Below, one piece after another: positions 45,546-56,259 of a DNA stretch of 64,000 nt. The notes below the pieces were generated by a model that was given only the letters and a program-made list of their open reading frames with translations, was not told the origin of the DNA and ran no database searches. Numbering within the stretch: the first letter of the stretch is position 1; every line of letters begins with the position of its first letter. The DNA lies in the NCBI GenBank assembly GCA_039090855.1, contig CM077023.1, positions 80,451,127-80,515,126 on the forward strand. The letters run 5' to 3'. Origin of the DNA: Macrothele yani (taxonomy: Eukaryota > Arthropoda > Arachnida > Araneae > Macrothelidae). Made by a program: the position numbers and the translations under genes.

Positions 45546-45624
45546 TGGAACAAACGTTCAAAGGAAATTATATATATGTATCAAAAGTGGAACAAACGTT
45601 CAAAGGAAATTATATATATGTATC
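45541..45624. repeat. Perfect 42-bp tandem duplication
   Basis: The unit starts AAAAGTGGAACAAACGTTCA and ends ATATATGTATC. Both copies are identical, so the duplication is recent. Confidence 0.95.
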
Positions 45625-45774
45625 AAATGAAAACCTTACGAGTGAGATAAAAAATTCAAAATACAGTGGCATTGTCTTGTAACTAGGCAGTATTGTTACC
45701 AATGACTAAAATATTTTCTTACAGGTGGCAGCACGTGCAGAAAAGCTTAGTGGCGTCACAGTAGCAGTGTAAAT

Positions 45775-45834
45775 ATGGCCGCCCCACTTGAGATATGCGC
45801 CAAAGAGGAGCAACGTTCTGTCATCCGTTTTTTT
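45775..45834 (+). pseudogene. mariner transposase N-terminus cut by hx2
   Basis: The frame MAAPLEICAKEEQRSVIRF is the opening of a mariner-family transposase (relatives: CTKEEQR.VIRFLW). After 20 codons it runs into the T-run and the hx2 hairpin at 45835. The rest of the gene is not found beyond the insert, so the right side was lost. Confidence 0.75.
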
Positions 45835-46355
45835 ACGCTTTCCAACCGTAGGATGAAGAGCGTATATGCTCCAGCTTTGTCCGTCTGTCCGTCCGCGCGA
45901 TAACTCGCGTAAAAGTGGTTCGATTTCGATTAAATTTTAGTATGTGGTAGGAGACAATTGGGGACGAATCCTATTGAACATGGGCGGAATGGGGTCAAAG
46001 GTCAGGGCATAGGAGCGAGGTCCATTCCATCACCCTTATTCGTCATAACTTGCGTAAAAATGCTTCGATTGCGGCAAAACTTTATCATGTTGTTCCGGAG
46101 GTATACTGAACCGGTTCTGGTGAATATTATTGAAATGGGGTCAAAGGTCAGGGCACAGGAGAGAAATTTATTCCACAGCCGTTATCCTAATAACTTGAGT
46201 AAAAATGCTTCTATTGCGACAAAACTTTAGTATGTTGTTCCAGAGGTATACTGAACAAATCGATAGTCAGGGTAGTCTACGCGCGATTTCTGGTATGTTG
46301 GAAAGGGTATCATAATCAATGCATTGCATGCTTTTACTAACTTGTTTAAATGGAT
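45835..46355 (-). mobile_element. hx2 copy C, short and inverted relative to A/B
   Basis: It starts with the terminal hairpin (45835-45863), then GTCCGTCTGTCCGTCCGCGC, then about two and a half monomers (GATAACTCGCGTAAAAGTGG, GGGGTCAAAGGTCAGGGC twice). It ends in the hx2 head region (ATCATAATCAATGCATTGC) before diverging near 46345. It is far shorter than copies A and B. Confidence 0.8.
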
Positions 46356-46399
46356 TTGCAGATGTTCCCCATATGTACTATTTGCGGACGTTAACGCAG

Positions 46400-47750
46400 C
46401 ACATGCTCACTGCAGGTAAGCTGGCATACGTCCAGAATTAAGGTGGCATACGTCCATTTTTAATTTTCGCATTTTTCGGAAATTATCCATTCCGGGGGAG
46501 CAACTATCATAACTGAATTGTCCTCTATTTGCTGCGTATTTTGCATTTTTCACTTGACTGCTACAACCAACCGTTACTTTATTATTCCTTTCGGGCACTT
46601 TTGGTGAAACATCCTATATAGTTCCAAAATGAGATAATGAAGCACTTTAAAAAACATTTTAAGTTTCAAAAGCTCTTGTGGTCTTTTTTTTTTTTTTTAA
46701 GGGGAAGGGTAATTTTGACAGTCTTATATATTTATAAAATTAATAATATAGAGATTGATTGACAAAAGGGGGAGGCAGTATTTTGTGGTTTGCAGAAATG
46801 CCTAGTTACTTTTAGTTACATAAGGGTTAGCTGTCTACATTCCTTGAAAAAACCATCTGGTTGATTTGTGAAAGCTTGGAAACTTTGATTTCTACTCTAC
46901 GCCAAGAAATTCGTATTCCTAGTATAGTTATACTATTTTTATGAAATTTTTATATCCCTGTTCCTTGAAAACCAGAAACATATAAAAGCTTAAAAACAAA
47001 CGCCTGGTTGTTCTCAATAATATTGTAGTTTTGTTGAAAGGTCTAAATAAGAAAATAATAAGCATATGCATTTTTTATTCGTTTGTTTGTTTTAGGTGGC
47101 ATTTATGGCAATAATATGAGAGCACTTGATGCGTGAAACTCTCAAAGTTGAAAGAAAAAGAGACCTACTATCTAGAACCCCAAACTGCGAGCTTGTGAGG
47201 TGAGAAAACTCTGATTCTGTACTTTTATTATTTTTCTTAGTGAGAATGACGTATGACAATTTGTCGACGATATGTGTTCAGGGACGATTGTTTAAAGAAA
47301 TCTTTCCCGTACTCACGCAGTTGCCTACGAGAAAGCGTATCTCGCGCATGACCATCCCTGTCATAGATAACATACGCAGCCGAGATAGCTCACAATTTCT
47401 CAGGTTCGACTGCATAAAGTTTAATCACTGGTTGGAATCCGCACAATATTGTAACATATTAAAAGACTTGGCGTAAAGTTAAATTTCTCTAGTTCATTAA
47501 TTTTCAAAAGGGTGCGTAAGAATGTGTGCTTACAAACATTATGCTCGGTATGCTCACAGCATGCAAACATACCGTATAGAAAACACTTACATTTTTTATG
47601 TGATCTGCGATTAATACATCGAATTAATTTAAAAATTTGCATGCAACAGTTATTTCCTTTTCATTAAGTACGTGGTCATTCAAAGTTCTCTCGTGAAATT
47701 ATTCAATGCTACTTACTTAAATAATGCGCCATTCCTAAAAACTAAAACTA
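46400..47750. other. No recognisable feature
   Basis: Includes a short repeat of GGCATACGTCCA (46424, 46443) and a T16 tract near 46684. No gene or repeat family was recognised. Confidence 0.5.
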
Positions 47751-47754
47751 CCAT

Positions 47755-48252
47755 GGGCCGCCTAGAGGTCAATGTTTGTGATTGCCACGGAAAAGTTTCA
47801 AGGTCGATCCCAGGCAGGTACGAACTGTCGGATCACTAAATATCCGCCGTGAGTCGGATGGGCATGTTAAGCTGTCGGATCCCGGGTACTGGCCCACCAC
47901 CCGGTTATAAATAAAGGAGTCTTCCTCCCTTTTATACCTCGAGGCAGCCGAATGCCTAGTGGTCAACGTCGTGACTGTTACGGTGCGGTCTCAGGTTCGA
48001 TACAAGGCAGACACCAACACTCAAACCGCTAAATATCAGCAGTGTGTCGGATGGGCACGTTAAACCGTCGGACCCCGGGTACTGGCCCACCACCCTGTTA
48101 TAAATAAGGGTGTCTTTCTTCCCCTTTCTACCTCGCTTCCGTGTGACTTTCCTGTTGGGCACTCTAGCCCAAATCTCTTATCTTCCTGCTTCTAAGGGTT
48201 GTTTGCGACCTGGGGTCAGACACTCCCTTCCTAAAATCCTCTAAATAAATCT
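47755..48252 (+). mobile_element. SINE3 tandem pair
   Basis: The first unit (47755-47940) is truncated after ATAAATAAAGGAGTCTTCC. The second (47943-48252) is full length with GCCTAGTGGTCAAC (box A), CAGGTTCGATAC (box B) and the complete 3' body through CTCCCTTCCTAAAATCC. CTAAAACTAAA-like sequence on both outer sides may be the target duplication. Confidence 0.85.
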
Positions 48253-48279
48253 CTCTAAAACTAAAAATGTTGTGACAAG

Positions 48280-48800
48280 TTGTGATGTACCTACCTCAGA
48301 GATGACGCACATGCCATGACGGCAAAGTTGCAGCGACAAATTCCGTCGATGTAGCTTAATTGGGAAAGCATTCGGCCTTAGGGCGAAAGGATGCGGTTTT
48401 GAGTCGCGTCATCGGATAAAGTGTTTCGCTATATTGGCTCCCGAATGTAAAATGAATCTCCTGTGCGTTAGGTTCTTCGAAAAATGTGTGGTGACCGTTC
48501 ACAAGTTCTTTGGAATTTTAGTCAGAATTCGTTCCTCTATTCGTTCCTCTCTTTCAAGTGTGGTTTGCCAGCTGACCCGCAAACCTACAATAACATCCCA
48601 GCCCTTTCCCAAAGAGGAGGGAGAGGTGGGATATATGTGACGTACCCATCTCAGCGGTGATGCACATGTAAAGACGGCAAAGTTGCAGCGACAACTTCCG
48701 TCGGTGCAGCTTGATTGGGAAAGCATTCGGCTCCAAAGCAGAAGGATGCGGATTCGATATCGTCACCGGCAAATTTGTGCTTCACTATACAGCCACTTAA
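48280..48800 (+). mobile_element. SINE2 tandem pair
   Basis: Unit 1 starts GTGATGTACCTACC (48280), box A GTAGCTTAATTGGGAAAGC, box B decayed (GTTTTGAGTCGC), and a body with CGAATGTAAAATGAATC and GGTTCTTCGAAAAATGTG. Unit 2 starts GTGACGTACCCATC (48637), has GATTCGATATCG and ends soon after CAAATTTGTGCTTCAC. The head spacing is about 357 bp. Confidence 0.8.
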
Positions 48801-48804
48801 CATT

Positions 48805-50595
48805 TATTTAGCAAAGCAATGTGCTTCTGAAATTATGGCCAATTATTTCGTTATATTTTGACTAAAAAGCAGTATTGCTTTAAAGGTAAATGACTATTCT
48901 TTTTCTTCTTCTTGCTTTTTTTTTTTTTTTTTTTTTTTGTAGGCCTTGGAAATTTTTTTTGAAAATGTTTTGACTACAAATGCTTGGATTTCCTTCGGAA
49001 GAAACTGCAAACATCGTGAAATGTCTGAAGATACGTGGAAGAAGACAACGGAAAACTAATAAATTAAGAGAAATCGAATGCCACGGGAAACTTGATAGAT
49101 TACTTCCTGAAAATAGTTTCAAAAGCTATGTTGAGAAATTACATCCCGAAAGGAAAGACCAATTAGATCGCAAAATGGTTCATTCGGCAGCAAACTTTAT
49201 AATTACGACCAAGGATTGCAAACACTTTGCATGATTATCAAGAGGAGAAGTCTTCCCGAGATTTAGCAAGGGGATAGAATTCCCATTTGACCCTCCGGGC
49301 ACGCACCGCAAACACCAGCCTAGTCATTGAATGGTTGCATAAATAATTCGAAACGTCTCCATTTCCACTGTGCAGAGTGCTGCAAAGCCATTTGAGATTC
49401 CAGGCTAACAGCCAGGGAGCCATTTACGAATCGACTTGCAAATTACAGAGCAAAACATCAAGTCATGATGCTGGGAGATTCTGAGATCATCCCTCTCGCC
49501 CTCAGGGAGGGAGATGCGGTCACATTTCATGCTGAAAGATCGATGATGTCTCAAGGTGAGCTGGGAATATTTAATATTTCAAAGCAAATGTTTCCCCGAG
49601 AAAATGAAATAGCGTCGTATTGCCCACAGTAATACAAGCCTTGGTGTTTTTATTACTCCTGTCATTACACAACTCTCGAGGAAAAGGAAAATGTACACTG
49701 GTCTGGAGTTCAGATTAATATATGATTTTATATTTGTTTCCAGGACGAACACGCAGTTAAAAAGAACGTGTTGGGGAAAAGAAAAGGAGAAATCCGTTTC
49801 AGGGGGGGGGGGGGGAAATCATCGCATAAATTAAAAATATAAAAATACCCGCAGCTTGCTCATTTTAGGAACTGACAATTATATGTAATATGTTGACCCT
49901 TTCATATAAAAAATGAAATTTGTTGGAAATAAAACCAAAGCGCGAATCGTGAAAAAAAAAAAAAGTATTTAAACTTCCTAAAGTTCTTGTTCTCATCCTG
50001 CTATATTTCAGTTTTTCATCTTCGTGCGCTGCAGTCTGATTTTTCTTTATTGTCTACTTGCATGTAAAATTTGTTCTAATGAATCGTTCGAAAAGCAAAG
50101 GGAGAATGGGAAATGATAATGACGGAGAAGGAAACTATGACGCACATTTCAGAAGGAGGGTGACACTGTGGTAGAAGTATTAAGAAAATTAAAAAACAAA
50201 ACTTACGTTGTCACATTTTGATTCCTCTCCTGTTTAAGTGCACAGACATTCTTCAAATCACGTGAAATAACTGCAAAGTCATTGCAAAATGTAACTTCGC
50301 AGCATTACCCACAGCAAGCAAGAAGAGACCAAAACGTCCATGATTTACCAGAAGCTGATTATCTCAGATTTATGTGTTATAAAACTTCCAAATGCACTAA
50401 AAGTAGTGACGCTCGCGTGCAGTGGCTGTTCAATCAAATTTCGGCACATCATTCCATGTTATTACCGTGAATGAAGTCGCATAATATTCAACGACGTAGA
50501 AGCAATTCTTACGAGAAAACTCTATAACTTGAATGTTTCGCTCGCTCTTTATCGCTTTCTGAGAGAAATCATTTTTCACTAGCTTTGCACAGCAT
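48805..50595. other. No recognisable gene
   Basis: Simple tracts: T22 at about 48918-48939, G14 at about 49802-49816, A14 near 49952. The 84-codon ORF at 48980-49234 is not recognised. Confidence 0.5.
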
Positions 50596-50598
50596 CTA

Positions 50599-52118
50599 AA
50601 CTGGTGTCCAAAATTAGCGTGACAAATACAAATTCGAGAATACATCCAAAACGAGACCACCGATTATAAAGATTTTAAAGAGACATGCGCAAGGGGAAAA
50701 GCTAAGTTTACGTACGTAAACAACATTCATCTAGCTCTTATGGAAACATGCAAATGACGACCGTACATCATCGAGCTGACAGGCACACGATCTTGACAAA
50801 CGTTGTTCTTAGCGGGGTATGGTAATTGAAGCGCTTGAGTTGGACTGTTAGTGGAAGAATGGCTCCACAGCATCGCTAAGAAGACTGTTTACCGTCGAAA
50901 CCGATCCGTAGATTGAAAGCATGGAAACTAAGATGGCAAAATGGCTGAATATCTCGAGTCAAGTGGTCTCCAGTCTCTGGAGACAGTTCCAGGAAATCGG
51001 AACAATAGCATGAAGGCTGGGATGAGGACGCCCACGGGCCACGACAAGTCAAGACGACTGATATTTGTCTCTAACAGCTCGCCGCTATAAGGAGTCCACA
51101 GCCAGGCAATTCTCGCAAGAGCTCTTCTCTGCTACGGTAACCGCAATATCAAGGCAAACAGTTTGCAAAAGATTCCACGGGAGAGGTATGTATGCAAGAA
51201 GGACGATTGCATGTATCCCACTTCCCGCATCGCCCAGAAGGGTCGGGCTGAATTAGGCTCGACATCACCCCTGGACCCCTGAGCCTGTGTTGTCACGGTA
51301 CAGATTAAAGGTGGATTCTCGACGTGCGTACATTTGGAGCGAGGAGGGAAGCCGAAATCTTCCCTCCGACATTAGGGAAATTGACCACTACGGCGGTAGA
51401 GAACTCCTGGTTTGGGCTGACATCATGTTGGATGAACGCACTCCGCTGCACGTGTTTCCAAGAGGCATCCTGAGTACTGCACCTACAAGGATTGCTTCCT
51501 AGAGCCCTGTGTACGTCTTTTCGGAGAAGCTGCTGGCTCTTATTTCCTTTTTATGGACGATTACGCCCGTCTCTGTAGAGGTAGGCTAGTCGATAAATAC
51601 CTGGAGAGTGAGGATATCCACTGGATGGAATGGCTAGCTACATATCCGGACCTGAACCTATTAGAGCATGTTTGGGATGCGCAAAAAAGAGTAATTTCAA
51701 GCTGGCGGCCCTCTTCTAGAACCCTCACGAAACTCCTACGCGCCTTAGTAGAGGAGTGGCACTTGATCCCAATGACACTACGCGCCTTAGTGGAGGAGTG
51801 GCACTTACTCCCCAATGACACTTATTCCTCAGAACTTGCATTCACAGTTTTTTAAGTAGCATGAATGCTCGTTATGCGAGCTGTTTAGGTTCTCGGATAG
51901 TTATACACCCTGTTAGCCCCCTTGAAATCTGCGTCACTTGCTGCATCACTTTTGAACTGCCATGCTATCATACGCGTGCTTCCTCCTCATGTGGTGATGA
52001 CATTCTTTTTATGTTGTGTATTGCTGCGTTACCGATATATGTATGTCCTGATGAACTGCCATTAAACTCTGTCGTCTGGATTTTTTGTCTGTCACGTTAA
52101 TAATTTGGGACACCAGTG
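50599..52118 (+). mobile_element. Tc1 element, TA target duplication
   Basis: Ends AACTGGTGTCCAAAATTAGC and, reversed, CACTGGTGTCCCAAATTATT, flanked by TA at 50597-50598 and 52119-52120. It is the same family as 43126-44509. Confidence 0.9.
50935..51855 (+). pseudogene. Tc1 transposase, first catalytic residue lost
   Basis: Readable order: SSLWRQFQEIGTIA, then GRPRATTSQDD, ARQFSQELFSATVTAISRQT (helix-turn-helix), GRGMYARRTIACIPLPASPR. The TDESRF motif has been replaced by a short scrambled stretch before DSRRAYIW, while the frame is kept. HYGGRELLVWADIMLDERTP follows, then, after a shift, FMDDYARLCRGRLVDKYLES (second D) and YPDLNLLEHVWD (E). A 42-bp tandem duplication (51736-51819) repeats LRALVEEWHL near the C-terminus. 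Confidence 0.88.
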
Positions 52119-52124
52119 TATTAA

Positions 52125-53045
52125 AGTGTGTACATGTGTACATACAACAAATTTACGCACACAAGCATACGGTGGAAAAATGACGAAATGGCGTAAAACA
52201 TTACAGGGTATGAACCCAAACTTAATGGGAGATGTTTCTGTAATTTAAAGTGCTAACATGGAAAACAAAAGAATGCTGTGAAATTGCAACCACTCCCTTA
52301 GTATCCTTTGTTAAAGCATTCGACTTCGCTCAGCGGTTTAGCACAAATGTTCTTCCTCATACACGCTTACGTTCATCACAATGACAGACACCAAAAACTG
52401 TTTTACTTTGTTACAGTTTTCAAAGGAATACATTCCCTTGAACATCTGTGAAACCCTCCTGTATAAACAGTAGTATAAAATGACGCTTTCTGGCTCCCTT
52501 ACGTTTAAAATGCACTGATGACATCTCAAGTACATGGTTACATCTTAACCATCTGCGGTGCCGACTGAGAAGGAAAGCGGTCAGATGACTGCGGAAGATT
52601 TCAAATGATTAAAGTCGTGCGTATTTTTGAGTGCCATAGATGTGGTTGTGAGTGATGTCATAATATCTAGAGATAATTCAGAATGTTACTGAACGGCAAC
52701 AATACATTTTATTACCTTCCGGAAAGTCGTAAGGTGGTGGTGATAGTATTACACACGCAAACACACGTTTCTGTTTGTATTCGAGCCTTCTCCTGCGTGG
52801 TATTTTTCTTGGTGTTCATAATAAAGTTATGGGTCTAAGTGTTTCTTTGAAGGCACTATCAGAGTAAAATTTGTTTTTTACTTTTAGATATAAGTGCATC
52901 ACAGAAAAATCTATATACTATTCCCCAATCCAGAAATGTTGAATTTTTAGTGACTTCCATCAAAAGTGGAGGTCAAATGATCAAACATAATACACTGCCC
53001 CCTCCCCATTTTTTTTAATCGGTTAAGTGCCCATCATGTGAACAT
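52125..53045. other. No recognisable feature
   Basis: Unique-looking AT-rich sequence between a Tc1 and a SINE1. Confidence 0.5.
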
Positions 53046-53061
53046 GTCGAGTTCTGACTTT

Positions 53062-53292
53062 GTTTTGTTTTTGTTTTTTGTTTTGATTGGAGGTTTAACG
53101 ACCACCGTGAGCAACTCAATGGGCTATAAGCAGTCGCCCGTCCCTAATTTAGGGTCACTGGTTCCAGGGAAGGGAGAGAGCCAGCGCCATAAGACAAACA
53201 CAACGTCCATGCCTCACCGGGATTCGAACCCGGACCCCGTTCGGACGAATGATCAGAGGCCATCGCTTAGACCACTGCGCCACCGGGGCGGC
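53062..53292 (-). mobile_element. SINE1, full length, 12-bp target duplication
   Basis: AGTTCTGACTTT at 53050-53061 recurs at 53293-53304. On the minus strand the copy reads GCCGCCCCGGTGGCGCAGTG (box A) and GGGTTCGAATCCC (box B), then the body and the tail. It is close to consensus and nearly identical to the copy at 62766-62987, so it is young. Confidence 0.97.
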
Positions 53293-53466
53293 AGTTCTGA
53301 CTTTAAACGTGTGGTCGAATTTCTTGAATAAAAGCCAATGAGACCTACTTCTCATTCACTGTAATACAAGGCAATGTGAGTAGTATTTAATTTAAGGTAC
53401 ATTATTTTGCATTTAAAAAGACTTAAATCATAATCGATGGTGTTAAGTAAAATTTTATTTTTTCCC

Positions 53467-53662
53467 CTTTTTGTTTCGGGGTCTAATGACCACTATGAGC
53501 AGCTCTGAGGGCTGTAAGCAATCGGCCATCCCAAATTTAAGGTAACTGGCTCCGGGAAAGGAAGAAAGCCAGTGCCGTAAGACAAACACATTACCCATGC
53601 CTCAGCCACTAGGCCAAACAGTCAGAAGCCAGCGCTTAGACCCCTGCGCCAACCGGCGGCAA
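53467..53662 (-). mobile_element. SINE1, diverged
   Basis: Minus-strand copy with GCCGCCGGTTGGCGCAGGGG head. Box B is deleted, the body is recognisable (TCCCGGAGCCAGTTACC) and a T-rich tail lies at 53455-53470. Confidence 0.8.
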
Positions 53663-53831
53663 ATTCCATTTTCAACCATAAAGACATAATGTGTCTGTTA
53701 CGCTGAAGTATATACACTATCTACCAACAAGTAATTGGACACCCCTGCAATCGACGACATCTGCGGTCCTGATACACGTCACGGCCGCCGCCATTAAATA
53801 TCGTGTGGGAAACAACAACGCAACCAGTCGC

Positions 53832-54950
53832 ATGCAAGGTGACACGCAGTTCGCAGCTCTCTGATTTCTTTTTTTTTTTTTTTTTAATGGAGGTTTAACG
53901 ACCACCGTGAGCAACTCAATGGGCTATAAGCAGTCGCCTCTGATTTCGAGAAAGGTGTAATCGTCGGGTATCACAGAAATGGCCGATTCATACGTGACAT
54001 ATCCAGCTAGTTGAAGTACCCAAAATATCGACAGTGGCCTTCGTGATTGGCAAGTGGAAGATGAGAGGTGACTGTCGGAATGTGCCCCGACCCGGCAGAC
54101 CCACAAAACTGGGAGTTAGAGACCGACGGGTGCTGGCCAGAGAAATTCGGAAGAACCGCACTAAATCGGTGGGCCACGTCCGCGAGGAGTTTCAACAGGC
54201 ATCCGGGAACGTTCTTTCGATGAATACCATCCGTAAGGAAGCCCATCTGCTTGGTTATCATTGACGTGCTGCCGCCCACAAGCCTTTGGTCACCAAGTCC
54301 AATAGCGCTGCTCGGCTAACGTGGTGCAAAGAACGTCGACAGTGGACCTTTGATCAGTGGAAACAGGTTCTCTGGAGCGACGAATCAAGGTTCAGCCTCT
54401 ACCGTTCGGATGGCAGGGTCTGGGTTTGGTGTCTGCCTGGAGAACGCCTCCTGCCGGAATGTATTGTGCCAACTGTGAAGTTCGGCGGCGGTGGAATTAT
54501 GCTATGGGGGTGTTTCTCCTGGTATGGCACGGGACCCTTGGTCGCAATTCCTGGTAGACTCAACGCCGAGACCTACTGCACTATTTTGGATGACCATGCG
54601 CTTCCTACGTTGTGGCAGTTTTATGGAGTGGACCCATGTTACTTTCAGGGTGACAATGCCACCTGTCATGTTGCGAGGTCCATCATGGCTTGGTATGGTG
54701 ACAATGGGGTTAATCGAATGGACTGGCCCACGCAGAGCCCGGACCTTAACCCTATCGAGCACCTCTGGTACGAGTTGGAGCGTCGACTTGAGGGGTGCCC
54801 CCACCGTCCGAAATCGGTGAAGGAACTGACCTGTCTTCTAAAAGCCGAGTGGAAGAAAATACCGCTAGCCGTCGTACAACGCCTGGTGAGAGTATGCCCC
54901 GGAGGGTCGCAGCTGTAATCGCCGTTCGTGGAGGCTCCACCAACTATTGA
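53832..54950 (+). pseudogene. Tc1 transposase with intact DDE triad, lightly broken
   Basis: The start region (ATG at 53832) is split by the SINE1 fragment; QLSDFEKGVIVGYHRNGRFI resumes after it. Then WKMRGDCRNVPRPGRPTKLG (linker) and TIRKEAHLLGYH. The catalytic residues are all present: [10 protein letters not shown] (about 54372), FQGDNATCH (about 54655) and [12 protein letters not shown] (about 54750). The lesions are a TAG near 54010, a TGA at 54262-54264, and frameshifts near the start and near 54886. After the last shift the normal end ([14 protein letters not shown]) closes at 54948-54950. A GRPT-type minor-groove motif is visible. Confidence 0.92.
53869..53937 (-). mobile_element. SINE1 tail-only insertion inside Tc1
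   Basis: CTCTGATTTC at 53859-53868 recurs at 53938-53947. Between them, on the minus strand, are only the last ~50 bases of SINE1 (CGACTGCTTATAGCCCATTG to TTAAACCTCC) plus the A tail. Confidence 0.95.
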
Positions 54951-55268
54951 AGATGAATAAACTTCGTTTTCCTTTGCTATCACAGGTGTCCAATTACTTG
55001 TTGGTAGATAGCGTACATCGAGTTCCAATAATGATCACTATTCGTACAACATTAAAACTACCGTACATTCAAAACAAAAAACGATCGGTGCTTTGCCACG
55101 GTACATATTCATTCATAATAATGCTGTTACGTTTCAATTTCTTTTCTCTAATTATTTATTCCTGAATATTCATACGATGACAAAAATGCTAAATTATATT
55201 TCACTAGTAACGAAAGAAGAATACATTAATCATAGGACGAAAGGGTTCTTAATCAACACGGACTGTCT

Positions 55269-56041
55269 CAGAGCCGTAGCCAGGGGAACGCCTGGGCAGG
55301 CTGAGCCTGCCCTGAAAAATTTTGCGCCTGTCCTGCCAATGATTCGTAGAAAATGAGAAACTCCTAATTGTAGTTTCCAGTGCTGAAGACGAAAATATTG
55401 ATTTAGACAAAGTCAAATATTTGCAAACTTCAGGTATCAAACTTCCATCTCCAGAAGAAATTGCAGTAGTCAACAGATTCATACAAACCCAGAAGAAAGA
55501 AAACCCAAATTCAGTCATTTTTGATGAAATTTTTAAGCAGCGAGTAGTCTTCAGAGATACTTATAATTCATTGGTCACAGCGGACCTTCTACTGTAGTAC
55601 GGCTACTTGTGAATCCACCTTTTCTGTTTTAACGAGAATTAACTGTGCAAAGCGGCTTTTGATGTGCCACCAACGAATGTCGAATTTCACTCTTCATGCA
55701 TTCGAACAAAACCACACATAAATTCTTGACATGGACTTACTTTTGAGAAAATTTAATGGTCAAAAGAACCGACGACTACAACTATTTTGGTTTTCTATTG
55801 GTATACAACGATTACAAATGTATTTTTATTTTACCAAATGTTTCTTGTTGTTTTTGTTTATTTTATGTTAATCAAAAATGGCACTTTTGTACCTGATGTA
55901 CCTAGATAAGGTACTTAGTCTGGGTTGAAATTTGTAAAATGTCAGTAATGCTCAAAAAAAGGTAAAAAATATATAGCTTTTTTGAGCATGCCCTAAATTT
56001 TATTGAGCCTGCCCTAAGTACAGAGTTTGGCTACGGCCTTG
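55269..56041 (+). mobile_element. Small hAT element, 8-bp target duplication
   Basis: Ends CAGAGCCGTAGCCAGGGG and, reversed, CCAAGGCCGTAGCCAAACTC. Flanks GACTGTCT (55261-55268) and GACTATCT (56042-56049) match at 7 of 8. AAAATTTTGCGCCTG/CAGGCTCAATAAAATTT-like sub-terminal sequence lies on both sides. It is an internally deleted derivative. Confidence 0.85.
55375..55725 (+). pseudogene. hAT transposase C-terminal fragment
   Basis: Plus strand: LDKVKYLQTSGIKLPSPEEI, then IFKQRVVFRDTYNSLVTAD. After a frameshift comes ATCESTFSVLTRINCAKRLL, then MSNFTLHAFEQN. The last block is the hAT dimerisation motif (A..ERSFS.LK.IK..LR..M in general form). The catalytic core is deleted. Confidence 0.8.
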
Positions 56042-56228
56042 GACTATCTCCATTTCGTGTTATGGTGTATTAATGTTTTTGCAGCTCTTAAAACTGTTTC
56101 AAACTTACAGTGATTAATATCCTTATACGCTCAAGTGGCATCCTGGCTTTCACACTTTCGCACAACACAAAACACTCACAAAGGAAAACAGATTATATTT
56201 TTGACTGAATTCTTTTAGAATAACAATT

Positions 56229-56256
56229 CACACACACACACACACACACACACACG
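56229..56256. repeat. (CA)n microsatellite
   Basis: About 13 CA units. A pyrimidine-rich tract (TTTTC/TTTC) also lies at 56585-56668 and a CG/CA dinucleotide patch at 56909-56920. Confidence 0.95.
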
Positions 56257-56259
56257 CAA

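Larger units (their letters stand above)
53715..55012 (+). mobile_element. Tc1 element, long identical inverted repeats
   Basis: TA at 53713-53714 and 55013-55014. The ends CACTATCTACCAACAAGTAA and, reversed, CGCTATCTACCAACAAGTAA continue identically through TTGGACACC. It contains a transposase on the plus strand and a SINE1 tail fragment inserted near its start. Confidence 0.95.
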
